Shown here: positions 33,339 to 44,003 of the stretch, in pieces
Layout: every line of letters begins with the position of its first letter
Position numbering within the stretch: the first letter of the stretch is position 1
Assembly: GCA_019358835.1 (NCBI GenBank)
Contig: JAHHIH010000007.1
Span: 62,001-126,000 of the forward strand
DNA: 64,000 nucleotides
Source of the DNA: Tildeniella torsiva UHER 1998/13D
GTDB lineage: Bacteria > Cyanobacteriota > Cyanobacteriia > Phormidesmidales > Phormidesmidaceae
Reading direction: 5' to 3'
Notes under the pieces: model-generated
Seen by the model: only the letters and a program-made list of their open reading frames with translations
What the model was told of the DNA's origin: nothing
Database searches by the model: none
Made by a program: the position numbers and the translations under genes

Positions 33339-34283
33339 ATGTCTCTGTTCGACTGGTTTGCCAATCGCCGTAAGTCAGGCCCCATTAGCGAAGACCGCCA
33401 AGAGCGAGAAATTGCCGACGGTCTGTGGACGAAGTGTGAGCACTGCGACGTTCTCACCTACACCAAAGACTTGCGCACCAACCAGTGGGTCTGTGGCGAC
33501 TGTGGCCACCACCACCGCATCTTCAGCGACGAGCGCATTCGCCAGCTAATCGACGCCAACACCTGGCAGCCTCTCGATACTCACATTCAGCCCCAAGACC
33601 CGCTCAAATTTAAAGATCGCAAGGGCTACGGCGATCGCCTGCGCGACACCCAGGCCAAAACTAAACTCACCGACGCCGTGCAAACTGGTCTGGGCGAGCT
33701 AGACGGCCTGCCCGTCGCCCTCGGCGTTATGGACTTTCGCTTCATGGGCGGCAGCATGGGCTCGGTGGTGGGCGAAAAACTCACCCGCCTGATCGAGCGC
33801 GGCACCGCCACCAGTTGCCCGGTGATCATCGTCTGTGCCTCCGGTGGAGCCCGCATGCAGGAGGGCATGCTCAGCCTGATGCAGATGGCCAAAATTTCGG
33901 GGGCGCTCCAGCAGCACCAGACCGCCAAGCTGCTCTATATGCCGGTGCTCACCCACCCCACCACGGGCGGCGTCACCGCCAGCTTTGCCATGCTGGGCGA
34001 CATTATTCTGGCTGAGCCCAAAGCCACCATCGGCTTTGCCGGTCGCCGCGTCGTTGAGCAAACCCTGCGCGAAAAACTGCCCGACAATTTTCAAACCGCT
34101 GAGTACTTGCGCGAACACGGCTTTGTTGATGCGATCGTGCCGCGCACCCAGCTCAAGCAGACCCTGGCCCAGCTGATTCGTCTGCACCAGCCGGTCGCTG
34201 CCCCCGCCGCTGTCGATAGCCATACCCCCTGGCCCAACGGCCTCAGTGCCGCCGAACCCACCCACATCGGCGTCGATTTATAG
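33339..34283 (+). CDS. accD: Acetyl-CoA carboxylase carboxyltransferase subunit beta
   Basis: AccD forms the carboxyltransferase with AccA, making malonyl-CoA for fatty acids. The 314-residue product has the N-terminal zinc ribbon (C33-x2-C36 and C52-x2-C55) and the crotonase-fold motifs MGSVVGEK and [11 protein letters not shown]. The start [12 protein letters not shown] is the conserved one; ATG 33327 four codons earlier is an alternative. Confidence 0.95.
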   Translation: MSLFDWFANRRKSGPISEDRQEREIADGLWTKCEHCDVLTYTKDLRTNQWVCGDCGHHHRIFSDERIRQLIDANTWQPLDTHIQPQDPLKFKDRKGYGDRLRDTQAKTKLTDAVQTGLGELDGLPVALGVMDFRFMGGSMGSVVGEKLTRLIERGTATSCPVIIVCASGGARMQEGMLSLMQMAKISGALQQHQTAKLLYMPVLTHPTTGGVTASFAMLGDIILAEPKATIGFAGRRVVEQTLREKLPDNFQTAEYLREHGFVDAIVPRTQLKQTLAQLIRLHQPVAAPAAVDSHTPWPNGLSAAEPTHIGVDL

Positions 34284-34480
34284 CGGCGAAACATTGGGAA
34301 TGGCCCCCTTCGGTGGCATGATAGACATTACGTGAATGATTTGATGGGGAATCTCCATTAAATTAAACCTAATCCAGGCCCAGGCGCGGAGTTTGCCTAA
34401 CGGAAGACGACAGAACCTGAGCTGGACTTAACATAGCTGTGTTGATTTCATACCCAAGCCCTATACATTCGAGGAGAACC

Positions 34481-34987
34481 ATGTTGAAGAGATGCATTTG
34501 GCTAGTTGCGGTCGCACTCTTCTTTGTCAGCCACCTGGTTATGGGAGACGCTGTCGCGGCTGAGCTAGATGAAGCCACCCGTACCGTACAGCTCAATCCC
34601 GCCGGGGATACCGTTGTGCTGTCCCTAGAACAGGTAACCCGTGGCCGTCGGCAGTTTAACTACGCCTGTGGCACCTGCCACGTCGGGGGGATCACCAAAA
34701 CCAACCCCACCGTTGGCCTCGATCCGGATTCCCTAGCCGGGTCTTTGCCTCCCCGCGATAACCTTGAGTCCCTGGTGGCCTACCTGAAAGAGCCGATGAC
34801 CTATGACGGTCTGACCGATATCTCTCAGGTACACCCCAGCAAAAAGAGTGCTGATATCTTCCCCAAAATGCGTAGTTTGACTGAGGAAGATCTTGTGGCG
34901 ATTTCGGGCCATATTCTGCTTCAGCCCAGGGTCATTGGCGACATGTGGGGAGCTGGTAAAACCCGCTTCTCCGCTCCTCAGGTCTAG
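34481..34987 (+). CDS. psbV: Photosystem II cytochrome c-550 (PsbV)
   Basis: PsbV is a lumenal extrinsic subunit stabilising the oxygen-evolving Mn cluster. The 168-residue precursor has a signal peptide ending near residue 27 (AVAA/ELDE), a covalent heme motif C63-x2-C66-H67 (CGTCH), and the second axial ligand His118 (SQVHPSKK). A good Shine-Dalgarno (GAGGAGAA) precedes ATG 34481; the upstream frame is fortuitous. petE follows 220 bases later. Confidence 0.96.
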   Translation: MLKRCIWLVAVALFFVSHLVMGDAVAAELDEATRTVQLNPAGDTVVLSLEQVTRGRRQFNYACGTCHVGGITKTNPTVGLDPDSLAGSLPPRDNLESLVAYLKEPMTYDGLTDISQVHPSKKSADIFPKMRSLTEEDLVAISGHILLQPRVIGDMWGAGKTRFSAPQV

Positions 34988-35208
34988 GGACGGTTGGTTG
35001 CTTGGGGGCTTCCCCATCACTTGACGGGTTAAATCCTGGAGTTGGCTGCTACGATTTCTGCCCGCAGCGATCGCAGGCTGTCTGGAGACGGCAATTACTC
35101 CAGGGCGGAGCCCCCAAGTTACCGTGCAGAGCAGGTAATATGCCATAGGAGGGTTGTTAAACACCCCCCTGATTGATTGAACTGGAGATACGAGCTTTAG
35201 AGGTAGTT

Positions 35209-35625
35209 ATGCAACGTGTATTTCGCGCCGCCCAGCGTTTGGGTTTGGTTATTCTGTCTGTTTTGCTAGTTGTGGGCACTCTCACCCTGGCTTCCGCCCC
35301 CGCTGCGGCCACCAACTATGATGTCAAAATGGGTTCTGATGCGGGTCTGCTGGTGTTTGAACCGAGCACCGTCACCGTTAAGCCTGGCGACACCGTGACC
35401 TGGGTCAACAACAAAATGGCCCCCCACAACGTCGTCTTTGATGCTGCTAACGTGCCCGGCGACAAAGCCCTGGCCGACAGCATCTCCCACACCCAGCTAA
35501 CTTTTGCCCCCGGCGAAAATTATGCCACCACCTTCACCAGCGATATGCCCGCTGGTACCTACACCTACTACTGCGCGCCCCACCGTGGCGCTGGCATGGT
35601 AGCTAAGGTCATTCTAGAGAACTAG
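35209..35625 (+). CDS. petE: Plastocyanin precursor
   Basis: Plastocyanin carries electrons from cytochrome b6f to photosystem I in the thylakoid lumen. The 138-residue precursor has a hydrophobic export signal ending near AAA-TNYD (residue 35). The copper ligands are present: His73 (APHNVVFD), Cys122, His125 and Met130 ([10 protein letters not shown]). The start ATG 35209 has GAGG upstream. A strong terminator follows. Being next to psbV is notable as both serve lumenal photosynthetic reactions. Confidence 0.97.
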   Translation: MQRVFRAAQRLGLVILSVLLVVGTLTLASAPAAATNYDVKMGSDAGLLVFEPSTVTVKPGDTVTWVNNKMAPHNVVFDAANVPGDKALADSISHTQLTFAPGENYATTFTSDMPAGTYTYYCAPHRGAGMVAKVILEN

Positions 35626-35670
35626 TTGTTTGACTCTGAGGTCTTAGGGCCTCAGGCTTAACAGTATGTG

Positions 35671-35701
35671 AAAAAGGGCGTCCCATGGGATGCCCTTTTT
35701 T
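35671..35701 (+). terminator. Intrinsic terminator of petE
   Basis: AAAAAGGGCGTCCC pairs with GGGATGCCCTTTTTT around a CATG loop, with one G-T pair, ending in a T run. The open frame starting at 35685 lies inside it and is not the true start of the next gene. Confidence 0.85.
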
Positions 35702-35777
35702 GCTAGGGGACATCCTAGAAGTTTTGTGCTTTACGTTTGCTAGGTACAGTAGCCCACAAAGGCTTGTAGAGCAGGAC

Positions 35778-36227
35778 ATGCAGGTAAAAGACCTAGCCCC
35801 AGCAGAATGGCCCTGGCCCCTGCTGCTGGATGCCGATCCATCGCGATCGCTGATCGACGCCTATATTTATCAATCTATGGTGATGGGGCTGATGGCGGGG
35901 GATGCTGCCATCGCGGTCGTGGTACTGATGGAGCGCGAACCGCAGGTGGTTGAGGTGATGAATCTCGCGGTTGCCCCGAGCTACCAGGGCAAAAAGTTGG
36001 GAAAGTTGCTGTTGGCGGCGGCTATTGAGCGATCGCGCCAGCAGGGCGCCAAGCGCATGGTTGTCGGCACTGGCACTGCTGGCATCGGACAGCTAGCCTT
36101 TTACCAAAAAATGGGCTTTCGCATGGAGTCGATCGACCGCGACTACTTTGTGCGCACCTACCCAGAACCAATTTTTGAAAATGGCATTTGGTGCCGCGAT
36201 CGTGTCATTCTTACCTTAGATCTCTAG
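35778..36227 (+). CDS. GNAT family N-acetyltransferase
   Basis: A 149-residue acetyltransferase with the acetyl-CoA-binding motif VAPSYQGKKLGKLLL (near residue 70) and the C-terminal FYQKMGFRM motif. The ATG at 35778 (MQVKDLAPAEW) avoids the petE terminator and gives normal family length. It is followed after 26 bases by an OsmC gene on the same strand, so the two are probably cotranscribed. The substrate is unknown. Confidence 0.88.
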   Translation: MQVKDLAPAEWPWPLLLDADPSRSLIDAYIYQSMVMGLMAGDAAIAVVVLMEREPQVVEVMNLAVAPSYQGKKLGKLLLAAAIERSRQQGAKRMVVGTGTAGIGQLAFYQKMGFRMESIDRDYFVRTYPEPIFENGIWCRDRVILTLDL

Positions 36228-36253
36228 CCTGCCTTAATTCCCAGAGGACTAGG

Positions 36254-36733
36254 ATGACCAAAGCAAAGCCCCACCTCTATCGGGTTGAAGTCAACTGGAC
36301 GGGCAATACCGGCCAGGGCACCCAGAGCTACAGCGCCTACGATCGCGCCCATACCATTACCGCCGCCGACAAACCGGCGATCGCCGCCTCTGCCGACCCC
36401 CTGTTTCGCGGCGACAAAACTAAATACAACCCCGAAGAACTGCTGGTCGCCTCGCTATCGAGCTGCCACATGCTGTGGTACCTGCATCTGTGCGCCGAGG
36501 CCAATGTGATCGTTACCCGCTATGTCGATTACCCAATCGGTACGATGATGGAATCGGCAGAGGGCGGCGGGCAGTTTTCTAAGGTTTTGCTGAGGCCGAT
36601 CGCTACAATTACCCCCCAGAGTGATGCAGCGCTGGCGGCACAGCTCCACGACCAGGCCCATCAGAAGTGCTTTATTGCCAACTCGGTGAACTTTCCGGTG
36701 CAGTGTGAGCCGTCGATTCAGCTAGAACCCTAG
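36254..36733 (+). CDS. OsmC family peroxiredoxin-like protein
   Basis: OsmC/Ohr proteins reduce organic hydroperoxides with two reactive cysteines. This 159-residue protein has both, Cys71 (SLSSCHMLWYL) and Cys139 (HQKCFIANSVNFPV). Lacking the Ohr-specific features I can recognise, it looks like the OsmC/YhfA-like branch. ATG 36254 has AGGA-containing upstream sequence. Confidence 0.9.
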   Translation: MTKAKPHLYRVEVNWTGNTGQGTQSYSAYDRAHTITAADKPAIAASADPLFRGDKTKYNPEELLVASLSSCHMLWYLHLCAEANVIVTRYVDYPIGTMMESAEGGGQFSKVLLRPIATITPQSDAALAAQLHDQAHQKCFIANSVNFPVQCEPSIQLEP

Positions 36734-36769
36734 ACCAAACTCCCCATGACCGTCGCCTAAACAAAGCCG

Positions 36770-37780
36770 TTATTGACTCAACAGCGCCGCGATCGCCCCT
36801 TGAATAAACGCCTCATCCTCAGGATTCTGGTAGGGGTTGCCCGCCCGATGGCCCCAAATTGAGGGGATGGGCCGATACTCGGCGTTGGGGATCAGCGCCG
36901 CCTCGGCCTCGCAATCCTCTGGGGTGAAGTACAGATCGGTGGTGGCGGGCATGACCAGGGTTTTGGCCGTAATCGACCCCATAGCTTTGGCATAGTCGCC
37001 CTGGTAGACAGGGTTATCGCCCACATCGCAGTGGAGCCAGGTGTCGATCATCGCCAGCAGATTGTGGGGGTCGCGCTTGCGGTAGCCCGCCTCCCAGCCG
37101 CGCAAAATGTAGTCTTCGAGCGAGTCGTACCCCCAGGCCAGGTAGGGCTTGGCCCGGTAGTAGGCCTGGGAGGCCGCCCAGCTGGCGTAGATCTGGGTAA
37201 AGGTGTGAAAGCCGCGATCGGGCGTGCTCTCAAACCGTTCGCCGTTCCAGGCGGGGTCGCTGGTGAGGGCGGCCCGCAGGCTGTAGAGAAAGAGTTTGTT
37301 GTGGTCGGTGGTTTTAGCGGTGCCGCAGAGGGCGGCGATGCGCTGGACGCGATCGGGGTAGAGCGCCCCCCAGTGGTAGCCCTGCTGTGCCCCCATCGAC
37401 CAGCCATAGACCAAGGCCCACTGGTCAATGCCCAGGTGCAGCATGAGGGCAGCCTGGGCACGCACGTTGTCGTAATGGGTAAAGTAGACGCTGGGCGGGG
37501 CGACGGCGGGGCAGTTGCTCGGCGAGGTCGAGAGGCCGTTGCCAAACATATTCACCATCACCACGCCCCAGCAGCTGGGGTCGAGAATGCCGCCGGGGCT
37601 CACCAGCCAATCGACACCGCTGTGCTGCGCCCCGTAGGAGGTGGGGTAGAGAATAGCGTTAGTGCGGCTGCGATTTAATTCGCCATAGACTTGGTACACC
37701 ACCTCGGCCTCAGGCAGCACCACGCCGCACTGGAGCGGAAACTCTTTGAGCGTAAATCGCCCTGGCGTTGCCATACCCAT
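36770..37780 (-). CDS. MetX-like alpha/beta hydrolase (homoserine O-acetyltransferase family)
   Basis: A 336-residue alpha/beta-hydrolase of the MetX family. The nucleophile Ser128 sits in YGWSMGAQQ, and the acidic residue (MPATTDLYF) and His (IWGHRAGNP) complete the triad. True MetX usually has GGSMGGMQ at the nucleophile; here it is GWSMGAQQ, so the role in methionine synthesis is doubtful and another acyl acceptor is possible. The stop of the upstream desaturase overlaps its ATG by one base, so the two are translationally coupled. Confidence 0.8.
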   Translation of the reverse strand: MGMATPGRFTLKEFPLQCGVVLPEAEVVYQVYGELNRSRTNAILYPTSYGAQHSGVDWLVSPGGILDPSCWGVVMVNMFGNGLSTSPSNCPAVAPPSVYFTHYDNVRAQAALMLHLGIDQWALVYGWSMGAQQGYHWGALYPDRVQRIAALCGTAKTTDHNKLFLYSLRAALTSDPAWNGERFESTPDRGFHTFTQIYASWAASQAYYRAKPYLAWGYDSLEDYILRGWEAGYRKRDPHNLLAMIDTWLHCDVGDNPVYQGDYAKAMGSITAKTLVMPATTDLYFTPEDCEAEAALIPNAEYRPIPSIWGHRAGNPYQNPEDEAFIQGAIAALLSQ

Positions 37781-38715
37781 CAGCCAAAATCCGCCACAAT
37801 GCTGCGATTGACCTGCACATAGCCCTCATCCACCCGCTCAAAGTAGGGCTTGAGCTGCTCATGGGCTGCGGGCAGCGCCTGAAAGGGAATAGACGGATAC
37901 AGGTGGTGCTCGGCGTGGTAGGGCATGTTCCACATTAGCCAGCGCAGGGGCCACAAGGTGAGCGTGGTGCGGGTGTTGACTAGTGGGTTGGCGTCGTTGG
38001 GGCAGCCGGTGTGCTCGGCCAGCAGCACAAAGCGCAGTAGGGGTTGGCCCACGGCCAGGGGCAGCACCCAGTAGAGAAATAGAAATTCAGGATGGCCCAG
38101 CAGCGTTGAGACCGCGATCGCCGCCCCATAGGTCAGCAGCTGCAGGCGCAGCGATCGCACCACCTCGCCGTGGGCACTTTCGGGCAGATAATACATGCCG
38201 TCTAGCTGCCCCAGGGCGACCTGGCTGTGGCCGCGCACCTTACCAATCCACCAGGGAATGCCGCTGAGCTGCCAGAGGTAGTCGCCCAGGCTGACGGGTT
38301 TAGGGTCGTCTAGCTCGGGGTCTTTGCCGGGAATTTGAGTATAGCGGTGGTGCCACTTGTGGTAACGACGGTAGAAGGTGCTGTTGTAAAACGACAGCAG
38401 CCCCGCCAGCCAGGCGGCCCCGTCGTTTAGCCGAGGGTTGGCAAAGGCGGTACGATGGCAGCACTCGTGCATGGCGCAAAACATCAGCGCCAGACTGGCT
38501 CCACAGATAGCCAGGGCGGGCAGGGCAACGCCTAGGGGGGCCACGGCCCATAGGTAGCCGCTCAGGGCAATTAGCCCAAGATGGCCCGCAAACTGGGCGA
38601 TCCCAGCCCAGTTGGAGCGCTGGTTGAGGGTGGCGAGCGCCTGGGCAGATAAGATTTGGCGCGGCTGGGGGGGCAGTTCGCTAGGGTTAGTAAGGGGTTT
38701 TGTATTCGTTAGCAT
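37780..38715 (-). CDS. Membrane fatty acid desaturase family protein
   Basis: A 311-residue membrane protein with the three His boxes of di-iron desaturases: HECCH (83-87), HKWHH (119-123) and HAEHH (267-271), among four or so helices. It would introduce a double bond or hydroxyl into a lipid chain; it does not match DesA, DesB or DesC closely enough for me to name it. It is the first gene of a two-gene unit with the MetX-like gene, divergent from the GntR gene. Confidence 0.87.
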   Translation of the reverse strand: MLTNTKPLTNPSELPPQPRQILSAQALATLNQRSNWAGIAQFAGHLGLIALSGYLWAVAPLGVALPALAICGASLALMFCAMHECCHRTAFANPRLNDGAAWLAGLLSFYNSTFYRRYHKWHHRYTQIPGKDPELDDPKPVSLGDYLWQLSGIPWWIGKVRGHSQVALGQLDGMYYLPESAHGEVVRSLRLQLLTYGAAIAVSTLLGHPEFLFLYWVLPLAVGQPLLRFVLLAEHTGCPNDANPLVNTRTTLTLWPLRWLMWNMPYHAEHHLYPSIPFQALPAAHEQLKPYFERVDEGYVQVNRSIVADFG

Positions 38716-38861
38716 GGGTAACGTTCTGGTAGCAAATGGTTTGATAACGTCCGATAATTAAAAACCTTGGGAAACAATCTGCCCGAGACTATACTCAGGC
38801 CCCTCGATCGCATTTCCCAGAACGACCCGCTGACTGAGCCGTCAGCAAACGACCACTGCTC

Positions 38862-38879
38862 AACTTGTTATAACAAGTT
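38862..38879. promoter_or_regulatory. Perfect 18-bp palindrome between the desaturase operon and the GntR gene
   Basis: AACTTGTTATAACAAGTT is a perfect inverted repeat without spacer, 76 bases before the GntR start and about 147 bases before the desaturase start. Such a site in a divergent promoter region is a likely operator for the adjacent GntR/HutC regulator. Confidence 0.65.
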
Positions 38880-38954
38880 AGTTTAGCACATTTGCCCTGG
38901 GGTGACAAAGATGCTGCTAAGGATGCTGTAATTGGCGGTTGACCGCTTCTGCCC

Positions 38955-39671
38955 ATGTCTACGCCCTTGCACATCACCATTTCGGAAAAGCTGCGCCACC
39001 AGATTGCGGTGGGGGAGTACCAGTCTGGCGATCGCCTGCCCAGCGAGCACCAGCTGATGGAAACCTTTGGCGTCAGCCGCATTACGGCCCGCCAGGCGGT
39101 GGCGAATTTAGTCAGCCAGGGATTGGCGATCGCCTACCGAGGCAAGGGGGTCTTCGTCACCCCGCAAAAAAAAGTCACCTATTCTCTCACTAGCCCGCTG
39201 GTGTTTTTAGAAGAAGATATGACCCGCCAGGGGGTGGCCTTCTCCTTTGAAAATCTCGCGTTCGAGGTGATTGTGGCCCCTGCCAACGTGGCGGTTGAAA
39301 TGGGCATTCCCCAGCAGTCTGAGGTCTACCTGCAAAAAAAGCTTCTGCGCATGGATGGGGCGGCGGGTGCTGTGGATATTTCCTATTTGATCGCTGAATT
39401 GGGCCAGCGGTTTGCCCCCCAGCTCAAATTCCAAATGACCTTTCCGACCCTGGCCCAAAACGGCATTTTCTTAGACCGCCTCGACGCTACCATTGAGTGC
39501 ACCCACGCCGACTACGATCTCAGCACCTACCTGGAGGTGCCCCTGGGCCACGCCCTCATGGTCTATCGCTACATCGCCTACAGCCGCGACCAGCAGCCGG
39601 TGATGCACGGGGCCACGATCTCCCGTGCCGATCGCTTTGGCTATTCTCTCAGCACGCAAATCGGCGGCTAG
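38955..39671 (+). CDS. GntR/HutC family transcriptional regulator with UTRA domain
   Basis: A 238-residue repressor-type regulator. Residues about 5-70 form the winged helix (GDRLPSEHQLMETFGVSRITARQAVANL), and about 85-235 form a UTRA ligand-binding domain as in HutC, FadR-unrelated GntR relatives. The ligand is unknown. Divergent position relative to the desaturase/MetX-like operon and the palindrome between them suggest it controls that operon and itself. Confidence 0.9.
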   Translation: MSTPLHITISEKLRHQIAVGEYQSGDRLPSEHQLMETFGVSRITARQAVANLVSQGLAIAYRGKGVFVTPQKKVTYSLTSPLVFLEEDMTRQGVAFSFENLAFEVIVAPANVAVEMGIPQQSEVYLQKKLLRMDGAAGAVDISYLIAELGQRFAPQLKFQMTFPTLAQNGIFLDRLDATIECTHADYDLSTYLEVPLGHALMVYRYIAYSRDQQPVMHGATISRADRFGYSLSTQIGG

Positions 39672-39823
39672 GGCTGATAGACCAGCGCCCGCCGCTGAAT
39701 TTCTAGCCCGCTGCAGTTCTTTCTGGGCGATCGCATCCCCCTCGTTATACTGAATCACACAGGCTAGGGCCGAAACTTTAGCAGAGCCCTGGCGTCATGC
39801 AGATAGATCGGTAGGAGGTCGCG

Positions 39824-40351
39824 ATGCTTCATCGAACCCATCAAGTTGTAACGGCCGCAGCTCTCGCCAGCTTGGGCCTGGGTGCCCTGGTGGCTCCTGC
39901 GGGGGCGGCTGAGACGGTGCGCCTCAACTATCGGGGGTTTAGCCGCTCTGTGCCCGTGGCGCTGTTGACCGCCCTGGCAGAAACCGGAGAATCGTCTGGG
40001 TCGCTCGGCGGATTGCTCGACCAAGCGGGCCAGAACCCGGCAGAGCTGCGATCGCTGCTCACCAACCCCCTTCCCGTCAACTCGGTCGTGCTCGATCGCT
40101 CCCTCAATAGCGGCCCCGGCGAGTGGGCCCTCGATCAGCTGGGGGGCTCTATTCATACCGGTAAGGGCGTAGCCGATCGTCAGGCCCTGCGATCGGCCCT
40201 GGTGCTGTCGGCCAGCGATGATAGCCAGGTTACCCTGCTAGAGGTGCTGCAAAACTACCCGACTGAGGAGGTCGTGCTAGAGGGCGATCGCATCCAAGAC
40301 GCCTACAACAGCCTGGCCAGTTTTCTTCGCCCCCTGTCGATCTTTCTCTAG
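39824..40351 (+). CDS. DUF1400 domain protein, secreted
   Basis: A 175-residue exported protein: signal peptide (about 1-28, ending GAA-ETV), then a DUF1400 domain with the typical LLTALAETGESS and SVVLDRSLNS...LDQLGGSIHT features and the ADRQALRSALVLSASDD stretch. DUF1400 usually forms the N-terminus of longer cyanobacterial alpha/beta hydrolases; here it stands alone. The function is unknown. Confidence 0.85.
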   Translation: MLHRTHQVVTAAALASLGLGALVAPAGAAETVRLNYRGFSRSVPVALLTALAETGESSGSLGGLLDQAGQNPAELRSLLTNPLPVNSVVLDRSLNSGPGEWALDQLGGSIHTGKGVADRQALRSALVLSASDDSQVTLLEVLQNYPTEEVVLEGDRIQDAYNSLASFLRPLSIFL

Positions 40352-40437
40352 GTTCTTGGGAGTCAGCCCGTAGCAGTTGAGGGTGTTCGTAAGATCGTGA
40401 GTTAAATAGCGTGGGCTAGCCGTCTCGGCTGTCCACA

Positions 40438-40456
40438 GTTAGGCACCACGCCTAAC
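40438..40456. repeat. Short REP-like hairpin
   Basis: GTTAGGC-ACCAC-GCCTAAC forms a 7-bp hairpin between two convergent genes. The sequence resembles short palindromes scattered in cyanobacterial genomes. Confidence 0.5.
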
Positions 40457-40499
40457 CTACAAGAATTGCGCATTATAAAGTTCTGCGTTTCTAGCAGAC

Positions 40500-40658
40500 T
40501 CAGCGCAAAAGAGACACCGCCACCATCCCCACCACAATTGCGACCACCAGCAGCGTCAGCGGCTCTAGCTTAAACTCCGACTCTTTGCTGGAGCCCGTTG
40601 CGTAAAAAAACGCCATAAAGACTATCAATATCACCACCAGATCTAGGCCAGTAAACAC
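40500..40658 (-). CDS. Small two-helix membrane protein
   Basis: A 52-residue protein with two membrane helices (about 4-20 and 34-51) separated by a polar turn (TGSSKESEFKLEP). The upstream open frame extends to 40691, but the GTG at 40658 has an excellent Shine-Dalgarno (AAAGGAGA) seven bases before it. I do not recognise the family. Confidence 0.6.
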   Translation of the reverse strand: MFTGLDLVVILIVFMAFFYATGSSKESEFKLEPLTLLVVAIVVGMVAVSLLR

Positions 40659-42056
<1,398 letters not shown>

Positions 42057-42080
42057 ATCAACCAGGTGTTGCCTCAGGGG

Positions 42081-42818
42081 CTAGGGGCCTTGGAAACCCC
42101 TGAACCCTGGGGGCATTTCCATTGATGCTGCTGGGTGGGCCCATGGGAAGGGTTGGCTACGCGTGGCCTTCGCCAGGAGCTGGCAGACTTCTGCATCGGT
42201 GGTTTGGGAAAAGTCTACGTACCGGGAGCCGATCGCATTGAGGTGGGCAGGCATAGTCACACACACCATCTCATCGACATCCAGATTGAGATCTTCACAA
42301 ATGGATAGTGGGACAACCGGAGTCGCCACAATCAGCTTGGCGGGTGCTTGGGGGGCGATGACGGAGATGGCGGCTCGCATCGTGGCCCCGGTGGCGATTC
42401 CGTCGTCAACTAGAATCACCAGGCGATCGCAAACTTGAGGCGGCGAGCGATCGCCTCGATAGGCGCGATCGCGACGCTGTAACTCCCTCGACTCCTGAAC
42501 GACTACCGCGTCGATGGTGTGGTTAGAAATGGCCAGCCCGTCAATTACATTGTTATTAAGTACTAGCACACCGCCCGAGGCGATCGCCCCCAGGGCCAGC
42601 TCTGGCTGGCCTGGCACCCCCAGCTTACGCACCAGGCAAACATCCAACGGAGCCTTGAGCGCCTGGGCGACTTCGTAGGCCACGGGCACACCGCCCCGAG
42701 GTAGTCCTAACACCAACACATCGGGGCGATTAGCGTAGCGCTTTAGCCGAGATGCGAGCTGACGCCCGGCGTCGGCCCGGTCTTGAAATAGAGTGTCCTG
42801 GGCAACTACATTAAACAT
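42081..42818 (-). CDS. Phosphoribosyltransferase family protein
   Basis: A 245-residue PRTase-fold protein with the PRPP-binding motif VILVDDGIATGAT near residue 135 and the GLPRGGVPVAYEVA loop near 40. It belongs to a group of predicted phosphoribosyltransferases whose substrates are unknown; salvage of a base is possible. ATG 42818 has a very strong Shine-Dalgarno (GGAGGTGACA); the GTG two codons earlier lies inside it and is not the start. It converges with gap1. Confidence 0.87.
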   Translation of the reverse strand: MFNVVAQDTLFQDRADAGRQLASRLKRYANRPDVLVLGLPRGGVPVAYEVAQALKAPLDVCLVRKLGVPGQPELALGAIASGGVLVLNNNVIDGLAISNHTIDAVVVQESRELQRRDRAYRGDRSPPQVCDRLVILVDDGIATGATMRAAISVIAPQAPAKLIVATPVVPLSICEDLNLDVDEMVCVTMPAHLNAIGSRYVDFSQTTDAEVCQLLAKATRSQPFPWAHPAASMEMPPGFRGFQGP

Positions 42819-43025
42819 TGTCACCTCCTGGGAGGGAGCAGACGGTGCGCGATCGCCTGCCCGTCACCAAGCGCGCCTGCCTTCATGCTAGATCGCAAAG
42901 GCTGGCTAACCAGGGTTTCGTGACGGAAAGTTGAATTCTGCCCAGGCATAAGCTATTGGTGCATTGCTTTGCGAATGCACTCTACGATGATTTCAAAGAG
43001 CTTAAAAGACATCTACTACCACTTT

Positions 43026-43787
43026 CTAAAACGCGGCGCGGGTGGCCATGTCGCGGGGGCGTTTTTTGATCAGCGTGGGGTCGAGGTAGGTAATGGCTTC
43101 CGCGCACGATCGCACCCGTTCAATCGGCTCAAACACATTCACCTGGTAGACAATTTGGTTGTCCCAGTCGAGGGCGGTGAGCCAGCCGCTGCGGGGGTGG
43201 TAGACGCCGGTGTCAATGTCAATCCAGCCGCGCCCGGCGACGATTTGGCCAGGGTCTACGCCGGGGAAGGTGAAGGTGATGGTGTGGCCGGTGATGATCA
43301 GCTTGTCGGAGAAAAAGGGCGTCAGGCTGCTGTGGAAGGTTTCGCGGATCCAGCACATTTCGTAGCTGCTCTGCTCAGCGATGGGCAGCATGGGGTTGAC
43401 CCCGGCGTGCACCAGCCACAGATCGCCCAGGTCAATGAAGAGGGGAAGCTGGCGCAGCCAGTCGAGGTGGTCTTCGAGGGTGGCGGCGGCTCCGTGGTAG
43501 CTGGTCAGGGTAGCCTGGCCGCCGCTAAAGATCCAGCCCTGGAGGGTGGGGGGGTTGATTTTGCCGTCAACGAAGGTGTCGAGAATCAGCTGCTCGTGGT
43601 TGCCCCGCACACAGCCAGCGGCGTTGCGGCGCACAAAATCGACCACGTCGGCACTCTTGGGGCCGCGATCGATTAGGTCACCGACACAGTAGATTTTGTC
43701 GTCGGGTTCGGGGGCGATCGCATCCCACAGTCGTTTAAGACCGTCGAAGTGACCGTGAATATCGCCAATAAAAATGCGTCGGGGCAT
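43026..43787 (-). CDS. Calcineurin-like serine/threonine protein phosphatase
   Basis: A metallophosphatase of 253 residues with all motifs of the PPP family: GDIHGH (8-13), GDLIDRGP, GNHE, VHAG and GHT. Such enzymes remove phosphate from proteins or split Ap4A-like nucleotides. Its length and motif spacing fit bacterial PrpA/ApaH-like phosphatases. It is transcribed alone. Confidence 0.88.
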   Translation of the reverse strand: MPRRIFIGDIHGHFDGLKRLWDAIAPEPDDKIYCVGDLIDRGPKSADVVDFVRRNAAGCVRGNHEQLILDTFVDGKINPPTLQGWIFSGGQATLTSYHGAAATLEDHLDWLRQLPLFIDLGDLWLVHAGVNPMLPIAEQSSYEMCWIRETFHSSLTPFFSDKLIITGHTITFTFPGVDPGQIVAGRGWIDIDTGVYHPRSGWLTALDWDNQIVYQVNVFEPIERVRSCAEAITYLDPTLIKKRPRDMATRAAF

Positions 43788-44003
43788 GGGGCAGGAAATC
43801 CGTTACCTTCATTATGCCTTAACCCCCAACTCAGCTCCTGGTTTTTCGTAATGCTTAGGTATTTAAAGGTAATTCAAAACAGAATTTCAGATTGAGGTTG
43901 AGATCTGTGCTTGGCCCTAGGCAAAACGCTCATTTTTAGGGGTAGTCAGGGTTTATTCTCATTATTCTCAGGCATAATAAAGGCCATCTAGAGCACCTAC
44001 CCC

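Noticed and set aside
35685-35777. Upstream start for the GNAT gene at 35685
   Set aside because: It lies inside the petE terminator hairpin; ATG 35778 gives normal family length.
37031-37678. Plus-strand open frame opposite the MetX-like gene
   Set aside because: The minus strand has the catalytic triad and coupled start; this frame has no family features.
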